Part shown: positions 13,217 to 13,437 of the stretch, one piece after another | How the letters are laid out: each line of letters opens with the position of its first letter | How positions within the stretch are numbered: the stretch's first letter is position 1 | From: Candidatus Methanophagaceae archaeon | Lineage (GTDB): Archaea; Halobacteriota; Syntropharchaeia; Alkanophagales; Methanospirareceae | DNA: 13,437 nt | Direction of reading: 5' to 3' | NCBI GenBank assembly: GCA_013374505.1 | Contig: QENJ01000063.1 | Location: 1 to 13,437, forward strand | Notes under the pieces: generated by a model | Database searches by the model: none | Told to the model about the DNA's origin: nothing | Seen by the model: only the letters and a program-made list of their open reading frames with translations | Position numbers and translations under genes: made by a program

Positions 13217-13437
13217 CTAAATATTTTCTCTAATAAATGAAATAATTTTCTCAGTACAATCAATAGCCTTCTCTGCATCTGACCTCGACACGTTTACAAA
13301 ACGCTCGTGAATTATTTTATTCCGTAATGAGTTGGTAGATGCTAAAGTATCTATTAGTTGATAATCTAACTCCTCGGGTTTAACAAGCAATTTTAACAGC
13401 CCCTTTATTTGTGGAGTTAATGTTACACGACTAAAAA
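13217..13437 (-). CDS. HEPN-like protein, C-terminus only
   Basis: The last 72 codons of a gene enter from the right edge and stop with TAG at 13217-13219. The visible part is helical: VTLTPQIKGLLKLLVKPEEL, then STNSLRNKIIHERFVNVSRS, then a final helix EKAIDCTEKIISFIREN. LRNKIIHE contains an RX4H motif (R38, H43 of the visible part), as in HEPN domains, followed by the usual last helix. It may be a HEPN ribonuclease or the HEPN part of a toxin-antitoxin or abortive-infection protein. With most of the protein outside the window the subfamily cannot be named. Confidence 0.55.
   Translation of the reverse strand, partial: FSRVTLTPQIKGLLKLLVKPEELDYQLIDTLASTNSLRNKIIHERFVNVSRSDAEKAIDCTEKIISFIRENI

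Overview
The window looks like a piece of an anaerobic archaeal genome of the methane- or alkane-metabolising Euryarchaeota. ANME-1/Methanophagales or a close relative is my best guess. The basis is a soluble heterodisulfide reductase HdrA beside MvhD and an FdhA-like molybdopterin oxidoreductase, an archaeal DUF460 RNase H-fold protein, A/T-rich TATA-like elements close to start codons (near-leaderless genes mixed with genes that have strong Shine-Dalgarno sites), and a cell-surface protein ending in a Gly/Thr-rich domain that I associate with this archaeal group. The taxonomic call is inference; no rRNA or tRNA gene is present.

Layout. Positions 1-666 (minus strand) hold the start of fdhA (cut by the window edge) and mvhD, joined by an ATGA overlap. 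They diverge from hdrA (887-2968, plus) across a 220-bp A/T-rich region with phased repeats. Together they suggest an HdrA-MvhD-FdhA electron-transfer or flavin-bifurcating module. A short DUF460 gene follows (3069-4316, plus) and converges on a leftward surface-protein region. That region contains a secreted PHP-domain metallohydrolase (4390-6648), a small membrane protein (6648-6899), an ApeA-like HEPN protein (7083-8426), a tiny charged ORF (8533-8637), a membrane-anchored surface protein (8642-9181) and a small secreted protein (9228-9515). DUF1015 (9623-10918, minus) diverges from a SagB-type nitroreductase plus PhnO-like acetyltransferase operon (11096-12280, plus).

The right end (12275-13437, minus) is a scarred region. 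A radical-SAM gene has a clear ribosome binding site and start at 13109 but carries a frameshift, has lost the third cysteine of its FeS motif, and is cut off after that motif. A RelB-like antitoxin gene with a truncated RelE start sits where the middle of the enzyme should be. A cysteine-containing C-terminal fragment, possibly from the same enzyme, follows and ends at a hairpin plus T9 terminator. The window closes with the C-terminus of a second HEPN protein (13217 to the edge).

Points of most interest are the radical-SAM pseudogene with its toxin-antitoxin replacement, the ApeA-like HEPN gene as a possible defence factor, the 16-bp repeat that duplicates a start-codon context, and the phased repeats between mvhD and hdrA. 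No CRISPR array, tRNA, rRNA or complete insertion sequence was seen. The longest stretches without a gene are 667-886, 6961-7082 and 10919-11095, described below.
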